From Candidatus Sumerlaeota bacterium (GTDB lineage Bacteria; Sumerlaeota; Sumerlaeia; MWCT01): 5,467 bases of DNA. The stretch spans positions 1 through 5,467 of the forward strand of contig JAPLSR010000139.1 of assembly GCA_026398545.1 (NCBI GenBank), written 5' to 3'. Made by a program: the position numbers and the translations under genes. How positions within the stretch are numbered: position 1 is the first letter of the stretch; each line of letters opens with the position of its first letter. The notes beneath the pieces are model-generated. The model was not told where the DNA came from and did no database searches. It saw only the letters and a program-made list of their open reading frames with translations. Shown here piece after piece: positions 5,407 to 5,467 of this stretch.

Positions 5407-5467
5407 ATGCATAGACTGTCTTTCCCGCGACGATTATTGAAGCTGATTCACCCGGAAGGAATACCCT
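5407..5467 (+). CDS. N-terminus of a possible methyltransferase-like protein, partial
   Basis: A frame opens at ATG 5407-5409, two codons after an in-frame TGA (5401-5403), and stays open to the window edge. The 20 residues seen are MHRLSFPRRLLKLIHPEGIP. A basic amphipathic start followed by KLIHPEGIP recalls the N-termini of some class I SAM-dependent methyltransferases in which this leads into the Rossmann domain. With so few residues this is only a recollection, not an identification. No clear Shine-Dalgarno site is present. If the cassette at 4835-5288 is followed by another, this would be the gene of the second cassette. Otherwise it belongs to the original locus, driven by the promoter at 4728. 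Confidence 0.4.
   Translation, partial: MHRLSFPRRLLKLIHPEGIP

Noticed and set aside
1..5467. CRISPR array, tRNA, rRNA, or IS element ends
   Set aside because: No regularly spaced long repeats, no cloverleaf or conserved rRNA segments, and no transposase were seen on either strand.

Overview
The window is a dense stretch of bacterial DNA with moderate-to-high G+C. Promoters look sigma-70-like, most genes have Shine-Dalgarno sites, and the spacing is operon-like. The taxon cannot be fixed from the sequence. A secreted multidomain glycoside hydrolase ending in a CBM9-like domain, a DUF4258/DUF2283 pair and a standalone isocitrate/isopropylmalate dehydrogenase-family enzyme would suit an uncultured polysaccharide-degrading bacterium, for example of the PVC group. 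That is only an inference.

Region 1 (1-1047): a leftward operon of three genes. A DUF4258 protein (GTG start, 652-915) is followed after 12 nt by a DUF2283 protein (418-639) and after 22 nt by a two-helix membrane protein (395 to beyond the left edge). This last gene runs off the window. The operon promoter lies at 945-973, and its spacer holds a 14-bp near-palindrome that looks like an operator. A divergent promoter (985-1012) serves the next gene.

Region 2 (1048-4600): two convergent genes whose stop codons are 13 bp apart. The first is an 828-residue exported clan GH-A hydrolase with a C-terminal CBM9-like domain. The second is a 350-residue beta-decarboxylating dehydrogenase on the minus strand. 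It has a full catalytic set, an IPMDH-like substrate loop and mostly NADP-IDH-like cofactor residues.

Region 3 (4601-5467): the most unusual part. A rightward promoter (4728-4755) overlaps one of two near-identical palindromes spaced exactly 74 bp apart. Immediately downstream is what I interpret as an integron gene cassette (4835-5288). It carries one ORF for a three-helix membrane protein with no Shine-Dalgarno site, followed by an attC-like site (5239-5295). The R'' box of that site, GGGCGAAC, is the exact reverse complement of GTTCGCCC at the cassette's left edge, just before the start codon. No integrase gene and no recognisable upstream attC are in the window, so this may be a cassette at a non-attI site or the first of an integrase-less cassette cluster. 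A new reading frame beginning MHRLSFPRRLLKLIHPEGIP runs off the right edge and may be the N-terminus of a methyltransferase-like protein.
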